A stretch of DNA of 64,000 nucleotides from Aved-18 sp964606665 (GCA_964606665.1 CAZSHS010000003.1:62001-126000); one strand, 5' to 3'. Numbered from the stretch's first letter, positions 24,291 to 34,084 are shown. Notes: a model not told the origin generated them from the sequence alone. Made by a program: numbers and translations.

Positions 24291-26219
24291 ATGGCTAAAA
24301 AATCTTATCCAGTTTTACTTTTATTGTTTTTGAATTTGGTTTTTCTGTTTGCTCAAACAGGTTTTTGTCAGGCTGAAGAGTTGCCTTCGAATCAGAACCA
24401 GAACCAGAGCCAGAGCCAGAGCGCGAGAGCAAACAGCGGGCAGGCAGAGAAGACACTTGTTCGTTGTGAATTAGTTTCGAATCGCAATTCTATTCAAGAA
24501 GGCAAAACTTTTCTAGTTGCAGTGAAGTTCAAAATTGAGCCAGGATGGCACATATACTACAAAGAGAGCGGCGATGCTGGCATGCCTACTCAAATAGAAT
24601 GGACTCTGCCAGACGGTTTTTCTGCCGGTCCACTTTTGTGGCAGGAGCCAAAAAAATTCGACGATGAAGGCATCAAGACTAATGGTTACTCAGACTCGAC
24701 TTTCATTGCTAGTCAAATTACCGCACCTGTAGATTTAAAAGATGCAAAATCAATCAAGATTCAAGCAAAGGTCAAATGGCTGTCCTGCAAAGAGTCTTGT
24801 ATTCCGGGCGAAATCGATTTGCAATTGAATTTGCCTGTTGGACAGGAAATTCAAAACGAAAACAATGGATCATTGTTTTCGAGCGTTGGTTATGATCCGG
24901 AAAATAAAGCCAACAACAGTCTAACTAAAAGCCCTGTAACAGTTAACAGTGAGCCAGAACAAAATCCATTCAACTATTTTTTACTTGCTCTGGTTGGTGG
25001 ATTTATACTGAATTTCATGCCTTGTGTGCTGCCGGTCATAGCTATTAAAATTTTGAGCTTTATGGAGCAGGCGGATGAAAGTCCAGCTAGAGTCCGGCAA
25101 CTGGGGCTCGTTTTTAGTGCTGGCGTTATTTCTGCTTTTCTTGCCTTGGCACTGCTGGTGGTGGCGGTGAGAGCGGCCGGTAACTCGGTTGGATGGGGTA
25201 CTCAATTTCAAAATCCACTGTTCTTAATAGTGATGTGCACCATCGTTTTGGTTCTGGCTTTGAGCCTGTTTGGGCTCTTCTATATTACATTTGACGCAGG
25301 TCAAGACAAACTTGATTCGCTTTCCAAAAAAGAAGGGATGGTTGGAACTTTCTTCAAAGGTGTCCTTGCCACGACTCTTTCTACTCCGTGTACAGCTCCA
25401 TTTCTGGGCGCGGCCATGGGATTTGCTTTTGCTCAACCCAACTGGGTCGTGATCGGCATTTTTCTCACCTCAGGATTGGGAATGTCTCTGCCTTATATTT
25501 TGCTTACAGCCAATCCTAAGTGGATGAAATATTTACCCAAGCCGGGCGCATGGATGGAGACCTTTAAAGAATCGATGGGCTTTGTATTGCTTGGCACAGT
25601 GGTGTGGTTGCTCAGCGTGTTAGGCAATCAGGTCGGTATCGAAGGCATCATGTGGGTTAGTTTTTTCCTTCTTGCTGTTTCGCTTTCAGCTTGGATTAGT
25701 GGGCGATTCGTTGACTTGTCCAGTTCTGGTCAAAGAAAATTAGTGGTCTTTTCTATTGCAGGTTTTATTAGTTTATTGGCTGGATACTTTTGTTTAGTAG
25801 ACAAACCAATTGTAATCAGCGCCTTGCAAGGAAAACCAATTTACAAAAATGGTGCAAATAGTGAGTCAGGCTCTGGCACAGGATGGATTGCTTTTACGCC
25901 TGAGCGTCTAGAGCAGGAGCTAAGCAAAAAACAAACTGTATTGCTCGATTTCACGGCAGACTGGTGTTTGACCTGCAAAATGAATGAAAATTTGATTCTT
26001 AATTCGCCTGCAGTAAAAAAAATGATAAAAGACAAAGGCGTAATTACAATCAAGGCCGACTGGACACGTCAGGATCCTGAAATCACCGCTATGCTTAAAA
26101 GTTTCAAGCGATCTGGGGTGCCACTATATGTGGTTTATCCCAAAGGCGATGCCAACAATCCAATTGTACTGCCTGAAATCTTGACCGAGCCAATTTTGCT
26201 CGATGCAATTAACCGTTAA
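24291..26219 (+). CDS. dsbD: Thiol:disulfide interchange protein DsbD
   Basis: 642 residues in three parts. After a signal peptide and a low-complexity NQNQNQSQSQS linker comes the periplasmic N-terminal domain (about 55-185; EPGWHIYYKESGDAGMPTQI, WLSCKESCIPGE). The membrane core (about 225-500) has the paired cysteines in NFMPCVLPVIAIKILSF and LSTPCTAPFLG. The C-terminal thioredoxin domain has DFTADWCLTCKMNE. DsbD moves electrons from cytoplasmic thioredoxin across the membrane to reduce periplasmic disulfides. All key cysteines are present. Its stop lies inside the end of the convergent Roadblock gene (11-base overlap). Confidence 0.93.
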   Translation: MAKKSYPVLLLLFLNLVFLFAQTGFCQAEELPSNQNQNQSQSQSARANSGQAEKTLVRCELVSNRNSIQEGKTFLVAVKFKIEPGWHIYYKESGDAGMPTQIEWTLPDGFSAGPLLWQEPKKFDDEGIKTNGYSDSTFIASQITAPVDLKDAKSIKIQAKVKWLSCKESCIPGEIDLQLNLPVGQEIQNENNGSLFSSVGYDPENKANNSLTKSPVTVNSEPEQNPFNYFLLALVGGFILNFMPCVLPVIAIKILSFMEQADESPARVRQLGLVFSAGVISAFLALALLVVAVRAAGNSVGWGTQFQNPLFLIVMCTIVLVLALSLFGLFYITFDAGQDKLDSLSKKEGMVGTFFKGVLATTLSTPCTAPFLGAAMGFAFAQPNWVVIGIFLTSGLGMSLPYILLTANPKWMKYLPKPGAWMETFKESMGFVLLGTVVWLLSVLGNQVGIEGIMWVSFFLLAVSLSAWISGRFVDLSSSGQRKLVVFSIAGFISLLAGYFCLVDKPIVISALQGKPIYKNGANSESGSGTGWIAFTPERLEQELSKKQTVLLDFTADWCLTCKMNENLILNSPAVKKMIKDKGVITIKADWTRQDPEITAMLKSFKRSGVPLYVVYPKGDANNPIVLPEILTEPILLDAINR

Positions 26220-29200
26220 TTGTATTTTGAATCTTTTCGATTAGGCCATCAATCAGTGAGATGTCGGTTTGTTCACAGAAGACGACCAGAATACCGACAT
26301 CTACGTCGGTCAAAATAGTAGTCTTGTCTGCGTTTTGAGTGCGGGTGAGCAGCACCATCTGACGCAACCTGCCGATTTCCAATTTCTTGGTGGATAGATT
26401 GCTTGTGCTCAAAAGGGCTGTAGACAGAGCGCCAAGCATGTCCTTGTCCCAACCTTGTTGTAGCGTAGAAGACATCACCAGACCGTCGTGACCGACGATT
26501 AGACTGCCAGCTACACCCTGATATTCGCCGATTTTGTTGAGCAATTCGTTGATGCCAGCACCGCGAGCTTTGCTAATAATTCGAGCAGATGGAAGACCTT
26601 TGCCTAGCTGTCTCGATTCACCAGCGTTGATAATGGCTTCGATAGACTGTTGATCTATCAAAAGTTTGCCAATTGTTTTCATCGTGCCGGCAGTTTCGCC
26701 TTGCACTTTGGGAGCTTGGGCTGAGCGAACGGAAAGTTTGCCGAAGTCCTTGAGATTTTCGTTTGCTTTGCGGGCTGCTTGTTGTTCCGAGGTGAGAACT
26801 TCTTCTACGTCAGATTTCGGCTTTTCTTTTTCAGGCTGAGTGAGCAAACCGTCGACGTGATCTTTTAGAGCGGGAATGCGATTCATTGTGTCGGACAATT
26901 TGCCTGGTTGTTTGACCTGTTCGCGCAGAGCCGCAATTTGATTGGGGTTTAAGGCCTGCATTTCGCCTGTTTGTTTTGGTGTTTTTGGTGCAGACAACGC
27001 AGATATAGAATTGTTTGGGGCATTACCTGCGGTGGCAGGCTGTTCAGTCAATCCTGAGAATATGTCGTCCATGTCTGAGTCGGCAAGATTTAAGAGTGGC
27101 TTTTCATCGGCTTGCGCGCTTGGTGAATCGGCGGGGTCGGCCATAAGACCACCGAAAATACTATCCATCTCTGAATCGCTAACATTGAGAAGTGGAGAAT
27201 CGCCTGCTTCCTCTAGTGGTTCAAGCACATTCGAAGTTGGAGCGCTGATGGGGCTTTCGTTATGTTTTTGCATCTGAGCTTTGAGGTCGCTCAAGCTTAC
27301 ATTTTGAACTTGCCCAACAACAGGTGCGGCGTCGACTGTTTTTTGAGCCTCAACAGGAGCAAGTCCAGAGAAAATGTCGTCCATGTCGGAGTCACTAACT
27401 TGCAAGAGGGGCTCTTCTGCATCCTGAGATCCTGGCGTGAATTGTTCATCTTGTGGAGCCAGTCCTGCAAAAATATTGTCCATATCAGCATCGTTCAATT
27501 GCAGAAGTGGTTCTGAATCTTCGCTCGGGGCTGGCTCATCCTGTAAGGCTTTCACACGCTCTTCTCGTGTGAGAACTTCAACACCTTGTTGAGCTTGTTG
27601 AGGAGCCATGTTGGAGAAGATGTCGTCAATCTCAGAGCCGATATCTTGTCCAAAGACGTTATCGGTTTCTTCCCCTTTTTGGGGCGCGTTGAAAAGATTC
27701 GGATTTGGATCGGTTTTTGGACTTTCAAGATCTGAGGTTTCATGAGAAGTGTGTGAAACAGCTTGTTGTGCTGCTTCTGGAGCTAGTCCGGTGAAAATAT
27801 CGTCAATGGCATTGTCCACGCCGCCTTCAAACAAATGTCCGCGAAGTTCCTGGAAGCCAACGCCAGAGTCAGTTCCAATGCTACTGATGCCAGTATCCGA
27901 GTCTGTACCAATCAAATCGCTGTGCTCGGCTTTGCTTGTAGAATGCGGAACTGGTGAAGTCGGTACCTCTTCGTCGTCTGCCATTTCCAGAAAACGTTTA
28001 GAGAGCAAACTGCTCATAGAATCATTTACTGTCGCTGGCGGAGCTTGTGGTGCTGGTTTTGGTGGAGGTGGCGAGTCTGTTTTTTGTGCGGGAGCCGATG
28101 GTTGCGCGGATGCAACTGGGTTGATTGGAGTTGCAGGAGTTGGAGGTTTTGGAGCCGGAGTTGGAGCCGGAGTTGGAGCCGGAGCAGGTGCTGGAGTTGG
28201 TGCTGGAGCAGGTGCTGGTGCCGGAGGCTTCGGCGCTGGAGCTGAAGCTGCGCTCATTGACTCCGCTCGGTCTAGCAAATTAGCTAAACGTGGAGCACCA
28301 GAATCTGGACTATCGGCTTTCTTGCCGAAGGCGCCACCAAGACCTGCTGGCTTGTTTGCATCTGCTTGAATTTTAGGTTTGTCGAATTCTAGAGAGGGAG
28401 GCGCGCCATCGGCATCGAGTCTATCTAGAATGCTGCGCAAGTCACTTCCTTCATTGGCTCGCTCAGGAGCGTGCGAGCTTCCTGTTCCACTAGCCGAAAG
28501 AGCTTGCAATTTGGTGAATGTACTTGTATTGCGACGTCTTTGCGCCTGAAGTCGGTTGCCGGTTACAGTGGGTTTGTCGCTAGCCGGCGATTGTGGCTGC
28601 GGATTGAAAGAAGGGTTCAATGGACCGGAGAGCATCTCGTCTGAAGCTTCAAGGTCGATATCCACCATCGGTGGCGCGTTCAGTTGATGTGGGCGCGATT
28701 CAGTTTGTGGCGCGTTGAAAGCCTGTGGAGCAGGTGTTTGTGGAATTGAGACAGGTTCCATACTAGCTGCAGCCCCAAGTTCCTCTGCTGCAGGAGATTG
28801 AGCAGCCTCCATACCCGTTTTTGATGCACTTGGGCGTAGAGCATTGAGTCCTGATGCTGAAGATTTGGCTGCATCCATGCCAGTTTTAGAAGAGCGAGCG
28901 GCGCTCATGTCTGTTTTGGAAACGGTCATGCCGCGCAATTTGTTAGAGGTTGCGCGTCCTTTCATAAAATCGGCAGCCGATTCGGCGCCTTCAAACAAGT
29001 CGGGCTGCATCGCAGGAAGTGCTGCGGGTGGTTCTTCTTCTAGTTGAACGCGACTGCGCTGGAGCCGACCTTTAGTTACTTCGCTGAAAGCATCAAATGG
29101 TTCGAGTTTGTACAAACTAAGCGCTGTTAGTACTCCACCAAGATTCATCAGTACAATTTGAGCGATACTGAAGTCTACGTTCATGAAAGTCTTGTCGAAG

Positions 29201-29478
29201 ACCCAGAAACTATAAAAGAAATTACCTAAAGCGCCAAAGAAAAGACTTAAAGCCAGCATGGTGAGCCAGATTTGATATTTTTGCAAACGGCTGGCTGGGG
29301 CGAATAGAAAAGTCGAGCCTATCAGACTGACAAGGATTGGTATGACGAAAACCAGTCCTGTATTGAGTTGAAACCCGCCAGCTAATATTTCTTGTTTGGG
29401 CAGGACTATGCAGGCCCCTGCAAAAATGAGCAGCGCGGCGATTGAAATTGGGTTTAGGCGAATTGCAAGTTTATACAT
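26209..29478 (-). CDS. Membrane-anchored Roadblock/LC7 protein with DDIF-type repeats
   Basis: 1089 residues. Residues about 10-130 contain four to five membrane segments. A long disordered region follows: TGMDAAKS-like repeats (about 190-225), a Pro-Ala tract (about 415-460), then six copies between about 555 and 815 of an acidic motif, best form SDSDMDDIFSGLAP. The C-terminus (about 965-1085; GVAGSLIVGHDGLVMSSTLQ, LGALSTALLSTSN) is a Roadblock/LC7 domain related to the small protein at 410. It probably tethers a Roadblock switch to the membrane and offers a multivalent docking array. A plausible -35/-10 pair lies upstream. No GTPase gene is adjacent. Confidence 0.85.
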   Translation of the reverse strand: MYKLAIRLNPISIAALLIFAGACIVLPKQEILAGGFQLNTGLVFVIPILVSLIGSTFLFAPASRLQKYQIWLTMLALSLFFGALGNFFYSFWVFDKTFMNVDFSIAQIVLMNLGGVLTALSLYKLEPFDAFSEVTKGRLQRSRVQLEEEPPAALPAMQPDLFEGAESAADFMKGRATSNKLRGMTVSKTDMSAARSSKTGMDAAKSSASGLNALRPSASKTGMEAAQSPAAEELGAAASMEPVSIPQTPAPQAFNAPQTESRPHQLNAPPMVDIDLEASDEMLSGPLNPSFNPQPQSPASDKPTVTGNRLQAQRRRNTSTFTKLQALSASGTGSSHAPERANEGSDLRSILDRLDADGAPPSLEFDKPKIQADANKPAGLGGAFGKKADSPDSGAPRLANLLDRAESMSAASAPAPKPPAPAPAPAPTPAPAPAPTPAPTPAPKPPTPATPINPVASAQPSAPAQKTDSPPPPKPAPQAPPATVNDSMSSLLSKRFLEMADDEEVPTSPVPHSTSKAEHSDLIGTDSDTGISSIGTDSGVGFQELRGHLFEGGVDNAIDDIFTGLAPEAAQQAVSHTSHETSDLESPKTDPNPNLFNAPQKGEETDNVFGQDIGSEIDDIFSNMAPQQAQQGVEVLTREERVKALQDEPAPSEDSEPLLQLNDADMDNIFAGLAPQDEQFTPGSQDAEEPLLQVSDSDMDDIFSGLAPVEAQKTVDAAPVVGQVQNVSLSDLKAQMQKHNESPISAPTSNVLEPLEEAGDSPLLNVSDSEMDSIFGGLMADPADSPSAQADEKPLLNLADSDMDDIFSGLTEQPATAGNAPNNSISALSAPKTPKQTGEMQALNPNQIAALREQVKQPGKLSDTMNRIPALKDHVDGLLTQPEKEKPKSDVEEVLTSEQQAARKANENLKDFGKLSVRSAQAPKVQGETAGTMKTIGKLLIDQQSIEAIINAGESRQLGKGLPSARIISKARGAGINELLNKIGEYQGVAGSLIVGHDGLVMSSTLQQGWDKDMLGALSTALLSTSNLSTKKLEIGRLRQMVLLTRTQNADKTTILTDVDVGILVVFCEQTDISLIDGLIEKIQNTING

Positions 29479-29532
29479 AGATTATTTGAGAGTTTCCCGA
29501 GTCAAAACTATATACCCCATATAAGGATCATA

Positions 29533-29560
29533 ATCTTATCCACTTAGAGAGGTCTGCCAA
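29533..29560 (-). promoter_or_regulatory. Candidate promoter of the large Roadblock gene
   Basis: On the minus strand TTGGCA (29560-29555) and TAAGAT (29538-29533) are separated by 16 bases, resembling sigma70 boxes, about 55 bases upstream of the start. Confidence 0.35.
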
Positions 29561-29589
29561 ATATTGGAAACCTACCTTAATATGATTTA

Positions 29590-32126
29590 TTAGCCCCGAA
29601 AACGCGCGTTTACTCTTTTACTCAAAGCTTCGCGCACTTTTTGTACAATCGAATCGACCGCCTCGCCGCTCAGAGCATCTTTCTGGCGAAAGGTTAAACG
29701 ATACGAGAGACTTTTTAGCCCGTCTGATAATTGATAGATGCTGACCAGGTCACATGACATGCCTTCGCGTTTTCCTACCTGCATCATGGTCTTGTAAACC
29801 TTGTCCTGTTCTATTGCGTTTTCGACATCAACGGTAAGGTCTCTCATAACGCTTGGGTTCAATACGGGCTCCTGGAAATTCATTTTTTCTGGTGCAGCCC
29901 TAACCACGTCTATGAATAACTCAAAAGCAAAAGCTGGATCTTTTAAATCGTATTTTGCGGCAGTGCGTGGGTGCACTTCGCCCAGAATTCCCATTATCTG
30001 TTTGGTCACGAAAGAGAGACGGGCGCTTTTGTGTGGGTGCAAATATTCTTTGTAGAAATCGTCGCCACCAAGGGGAAGAAACATGATTTTATCGAGTGAA
30101 ATTCGAGCTGCTTCTAAAACATTTTCCACAATTCCTTTGAGTGTGAAGAAATCGATATTGGTATTACTTTCGATACCACCATGGCTTACGTGTTTGAGCA
30201 GGTTGCCAGTCATAATGCCGGACAAGAGTGTGTATTCTTGAGGTTTTCCATCAACTGCCTTGTAGCCACGTCCTTGCTCGAACATCCAGACCGAGCGCTC
30301 ACCGCGCGACTGATTGTAGTTTATTACTTCAAGTAATCCAGGTAAAAGACTTTGTCTCATCGCTTGATGGTCTGATGAAAGTGGGTTCAAGACTTTTACT
30401 ACTGATTTTAATTCTTCAGGCGAATGTCCGGCAAAATCATTTTCGCCGCGCAAACTGCTTATCCAGACTTCACTAAAGCCCTGTCCCATCAATTTATTTT
30501 TTAAGTCGTTCAAAAGAAAATCACGGGGAATTGGGCTTGCTGTNNNNNNNNNNTCCTTGGTCTCCTTATCAAGAATATCAGCAATTTGCTTGCTGTGCTC
30601 TTTGGTGAAGAAACCGGAATATTGTCATAACCGTAAAGACGAGCAATTTCTTCTATTACGTCAATCTCGCGCTGAACATCTTTTTCTCTGTAGCTAGGAG
30701 AAATCACTTCTAGGGTTTGAGCGTCTATTGAAGTTGTGATAAATCCCAGGGGAGCTAATAATTCGCCTGCACGACTAGAGTCTAGCGTGATCTCAAGTAA
30801 TTTTTTTACTCGCTCCATACGCACCAATATTTTGTTTTGATTCTCTATCTTGTCACTACCAGCGGTGAATGGAGATTCAAGTGCTTGAGCACTTTTTTCT
30901 GTGCCGCAAATATCAACAATCAAATCGCAAGCACGCTCCAATGCCGTTTTAACGCTTGCTAGATCAACTCCACGTTCAAATCTCAGACTTGAATCGCTTG
31001 AAAGACCAAGCAATCGACTTCCTCTGCGCACTCGAGCCGGTTTGAACCAGGCTGCTTCTAAAGCGATATTTTTGGTGCTATCTGAAATTTCGCTATCTTT
31101 GCCACCCATAATTCCAGCAAAACCAACCGGAACGTCACCGCTCACAATGGCGAGAACCTCGTTTGTTGCGCAACGTTCTTTGCCGTCGATGCATAGCATT
31201 TTTTCGCCTTCGCGTGCTTTGCGTACAACAATTGACTTTGATGGAAGTTTGTCCAAATCGTAAGCATGCAGTGGTTGTCCCAATTCAAGCATGACATAGT
31301 TTGTGATGTCGACAATGTTATTAACAGGACGCAAGCCCATGGCTGTAAGCCTGTTTGCAAGCCAGGTTGGAGAGGGTTGAACTTTTAAATCTTTGATTGT
31401 GATTATTGAAAAATATTGGCAATCTTCACTGGCGTCGCTATCTATTTTGACTGAAAAATCAGATCCGCTATTAAATGTTCCGCCAAAGACTTTAGCTACT
31501 TGTTCGTTTTTGGTTTTGTTTTCAATCATTTTGCGACTGGTCAAAGCACAGACTTCGCGAGCCATTCCTTTGACGCATAAAGCATCACCGCGATTAGATC
31601 TTGTGCCTACGTGAAAAACTTGGTCGCTTATTAAATTGAGTAATTCAAGAGCGTTTTGACCCAGTTTGAGATCTGAAGATTCGCCAGGCTTTTTGAGCAC
31701 ATGAATTCCATCTACATCGCTTGTGGCTATACCTAATTCAGATGCGGAGGCAAGCATGCCATTTGAAGTGACACCTCTAATTTCGGATTGTTTTATGGGC
31801 AGACTTTCGCCGGTTTTGCGATTGATTACAACAGCACCCGGCAGGCAGACTGGTACTAACTGACCCACTTCAATATTTTGAGCGCCGCATACAATCTGGG
31901 TCGGTTCGCCATTTTCAGCTACGCGCATTTGAGTAACTCTAATTTTGTCAGCATCTGGATGCTTGTTAATTTCAAGAATCTCCCCCACCACAACTGGACC
32001 TGTAAGTCCGATTGTTTCGATTTCTTCCACTTCAAAAGCTTTCATGGTCAATTGATCTTTGAGATCTTCGGGACTGATGTCACTGAGATCAACGAATTGA
32101 TTGAGCCAGGCGTACGAAAGTTTCAT
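29590..32126 (-). CDS. pheT: Phenylalanine--tRNA ligase beta subunit (interrupted by assembly artefact)
   Basis: Two minus-strand frames form one gene. The N-terminal part has the tRNA-binding EMAP/OB domain (GPVVVGEILEINKHPDADKI reduced to its hallmark HPDADK), the B3/B4 editing region (NRGDALCVKGMAREV) and the B5 domain (IPVSSPKS). The C-terminal part has the catalytic-like fold (MRQSLLPGLLEVINYNQSRG) and the anticodon-binding FDX-ACB end (SLSYRLTFRQKDALSGEAV). Deleting 30544-30596 joins both in frame to 827 residues, the usual size. With PheS it charges tRNA-Phe as an (alpha beta)2 enzyme. It lies 26 bases after pheS. Confidence 0.93.
30544..30553. other. Assembly gap (10 N) inside pheT with duplicated flank
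   Basis: Ten N. GCTTGCTGT occurs just before the gap (30535-30543) and again at 30588-30596. Joining the copies and dropping the 34-base tail 30554-30587 restores the pheT frame, so the tail is probably a spurious contig end. Confidence 0.9.
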
Positions 32127-32152
32127 GCAAAAAGCCTCTTTAAAAAACTTGA

Positions 32153-33208
32153 CTAGAACTGTCTGAGAAAATCCATGTGATTGGAATAAAAATATCGGAT
32201 GTCTTTTATTCCGTAACGCAGCATGGCAAGCCGCTCAAGACCCATACCAAAAGCGAAGCCACTGTATTCTTCGGGATCGATACCAACGGCGGTGAGCACT
32301 GCCGGGTCAACCATGCCACAGCCAAGTAGCTCAAGCCAGCCACGCTGACCGCAAGTACGACAATTAGTTCCTTTGCCATCACAAAAAGGACATAGTGCAT
32401 CAAGCTCCGCACTTGGTTCGGTAAAAGGAAAGAAGTCGGGCCTGAATCTGGTTTGAATTGGTTTGCCAAAACTACGGAAAAGGCGTTGAATAAACAGATT
32501 AAGTGTGCCTTTTAATTGACCGAAGGTAACGTCTTTGTCAATCAAAAGACCTTCAACCTGGTGGAAAAGCGGGAATTTACGTGCGTTCACTTCTTCGTTT
32601 CGGTATACACGACCTGGCGCGATAATTCTAAAAGGCGGTTTGCCCTTTTCCATTACTCTAATTTGTACAGTTGAAGTCTGGCTACGCAAGAGAGTTTCAG
32701 GTGAAATATTTGTGTAAAAAGTATCTTGCTCGTCGCGAGCAGCATGGTCTTGCGGAGTGTTTAAGGCGTCGAAATTATAATAGTCAGTTTCGATTTCAGG
32801 ACCATCAGCGACACTAAAGCCCATGCCATAAAAAATATCGATAATTTCTTCGGTTACCTGGCTCAGTGGATGAGCGTGACCCAGGGCTAATCTGTTGCCT
32901 GGAAGTGTGATGTCGATTTTTTCTTGCGCCAGTTTCAACTCTAAAGACTGGTTGAAAACGTTATCTTTCTGCTTATCCAGGGCTTCTTGCACTTTCACTT
33001 TGATTTCGTTTGCCAGTTTGCCAACGATAGGACGAGTGTCTTTGTCCAGTCCGGACAGCCCTTGCAGAATAGATGTAAGCTCTCCTTTTTTGCCAAGTAA
33101 TGATAAACGCAAAGCCTCCACTTCTTCGGCTGAGTTGGCCTCGATAATCGAGGTTAGAGCCTCAGATTCCATTTTGTGTAGTTTTTCTTCTATTTCGCTT
33201 ACTGCCAT
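32153..33208 (-). CDS. pheS: Phenylalanine--tRNA ligase alpha subunit
   Basis: 351 residues from the ATG at 33208, chosen over the one at 33238 because GGAAG sits about 10 bases upstream and the family begins here. An N-terminal coiled coil (about 5-90) is followed by the class II catalytic core: HPLSQVTEEIIDIF (motif 1), FRIIAPGRVYRNEEVNARKF with FHQVEG (motif 2), and GFAFGMGLERLAMLRYGI (motif 3). The zinc-like CPFCDGKGTNCRTC insertion seen here occurs in some bacterial PheS and tops the WLELLGCGMV segment. Forms the ligase with PheT. Confidence 0.95.
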   Translation of the reverse strand: MAVSEIEEKLHKMESEALTSIIEANSAEEVEALRLSLLGKKGELTSILQGLSGLDKDTRPIVGKLANEIKVKVQEALDKQKDNVFNQSLELKLAQEKIDITLPGNRLALGHAHPLSQVTEEIIDIFYGMGFSVADGPEIETDYYNFDALNTPQDHAARDEQDTFYTNISPETLLRSQTSTVQIRVMEKGKPPFRIIAPGRVYRNEEVNARKFPLFHQVEGLLIDKDVTFGQLKGTLNLFIQRLFRSFGKPIQTRFRPDFFPFTEPSAELDALCPFCDGKGTNCRTCGQRGWLELLGCGMVDPAVLTAVGIDPEEYSGFAFGMGLERLAMLRYGIKDIRYFYSNHMDFLRQF

Positions 33209-33348
33209 AACGCCGCTTCCAGATTTGATCCGTCGCATCGCTCATCTAAATGTGAGCAATCTGCACAAAGCAAATTATCCAACCAAAGGGCCGCTGTACG
33301 CATATTTGTTTTATAGTTTTTGAGCAAAGTACACGAATATTTCCCAAC

Positions 33349-33861
33349 TTGACCAATTCCACGCCTCGGGGCAAAAAGCCAGTTGTAAAACACGAAGGAC
33401 TCGCCCCGACGGTGAGGGTTTCGGCTTTGGTTCTGGGTCCCAATGTGAAAGAGCCGCAAGTACTTTTAGTGCGTCATAGACGCAAAGGGGCCAATTACTG
33501 GGCGTTGCCGGGTGGTCGCTTGCATCATGGGGAGACTTTTCAGGAATGTGCTTTGCGTGAGCTTAAAGAAGAAACTGGACTTGAAGGCGCAACTGGACCA
33601 TTTCTGTTCTTTTCTGAGGCGCTCAGTCCCAATAGGTCAAAACATATCATTCATGTTTGCATCGTTTGCAAAGTGAAGGGTGGCAAGATGCAATTAGGTG
33701 ACGAACCTGTTCTTGCAGGCGTTGCTTATGTGAGTTTGGACGAAATAATGCGGCTCAATATTTACCCGCCGGTACAAAAACAGATACTTGACTACTCGCG
33801 CAATCATTACAATTCCAACCAAACTATAAACATTCAATATCTCGGCAATCTCTGGTTGTAG
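33349..33861 (+). CDS. Nudix hydrolase
   Basis: 170 residues. A complete Nudix box runs from G56 to L78 (Gx5Ex7REUxEExGU; E62, R70, E71, E74, E75). The preceding YWALPGG and the later SLDEIMRLNIYPP fit ADP-ribose or NTP pyrophosphatases of the MutT/ADPRase type; the substrate is not predictable. The start is a TTG without clear ribosome site, so it is uncertain. It is divergent from pheS and followed by a small basic-protein gene. Confidence 0.88.
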   Translation: MTNSTPRGKKPVVKHEGLAPTVRVSALVLGPNVKEPQVLLVRHRRKGANYWALPGGRLHHGETFQECALRELKEETGLEGATGPFLFFSEALSPNRSKHIIHVCIVCKVKGGKMQLGDEPVLAGVAYVSLDEIMRLNIYPPVQKQILDYSRNHYNSNQTINIQYLGNLWL

Positions 33862-33920
33862 TATCATTTGTGCCCTGCTCAGAATAAGCAGTTATTGGAA
33901 TTAGAGAGAGAATCGACGTC

Positions 33921-34073
33921 ATGGCTCAGAAAAAAACACCTCAGCAACGCGGTATGAAACGCGCTCAAAAAGTGCTTGCTCGTTCGCAAAAAGTTGAAAA
34001 AGTTAGAAAAACTAGAGTGGTAGCTAAATTAGATCACGACCACGCCAATTGCGATCACGAAGGTCAAAAGTAA
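33921..34073 (+). CDS. Small basic protein with His/Asp-rich tail
   Basis: 50 residues. The N-terminal 35 residues are strongly basic (QQRGMKRAQKVLARSQKVEK) and helical in character. The tail LDHDHANCDHEGQK has four His and one Cys in a pattern suited to metal binding. An AGAGAG purine run lies about 12 bases before the ATG. No family recognised. It might bind RNA or ribosomes, given the charge and the convergent obgE gene 11 bases away, but this is inference. Confidence 0.55.
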   Translation: MAQKKTPQQRGMKRAQKVLARSQKVEKVRKTRVVAKLDHDHANCDHEGQK

Positions 34074-34084
34074 TAAGTTTTGTC

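Noticed and set aside
26205..26221. CAATTAACCGTTAATTG as a ninth palindrome copy
   Set aside because: Only the short AACCGTTAA centre is shared; the arms differ fully from the family, so it is treated as a stop-codon overlap.
28100..28245. Tandem GGAGCCGGAGTT-like repeats as a possible CRISPR or satellite
   Set aside because: They encode the Pro-Ala linker in frame, without spacers.
27749..28369. Plus-strand 206-residue Gly/Ala-rich frame
   Set aside because: It is the complement of the Pro-Ala tract and acidic repeats of the Roadblock protein.
33209..33348. T-box or Phe leader peptide before pheS-pheT
   Set aside because: No T-box sequence (TGGNACCGCG) and no Phe codon run is present in the leader.
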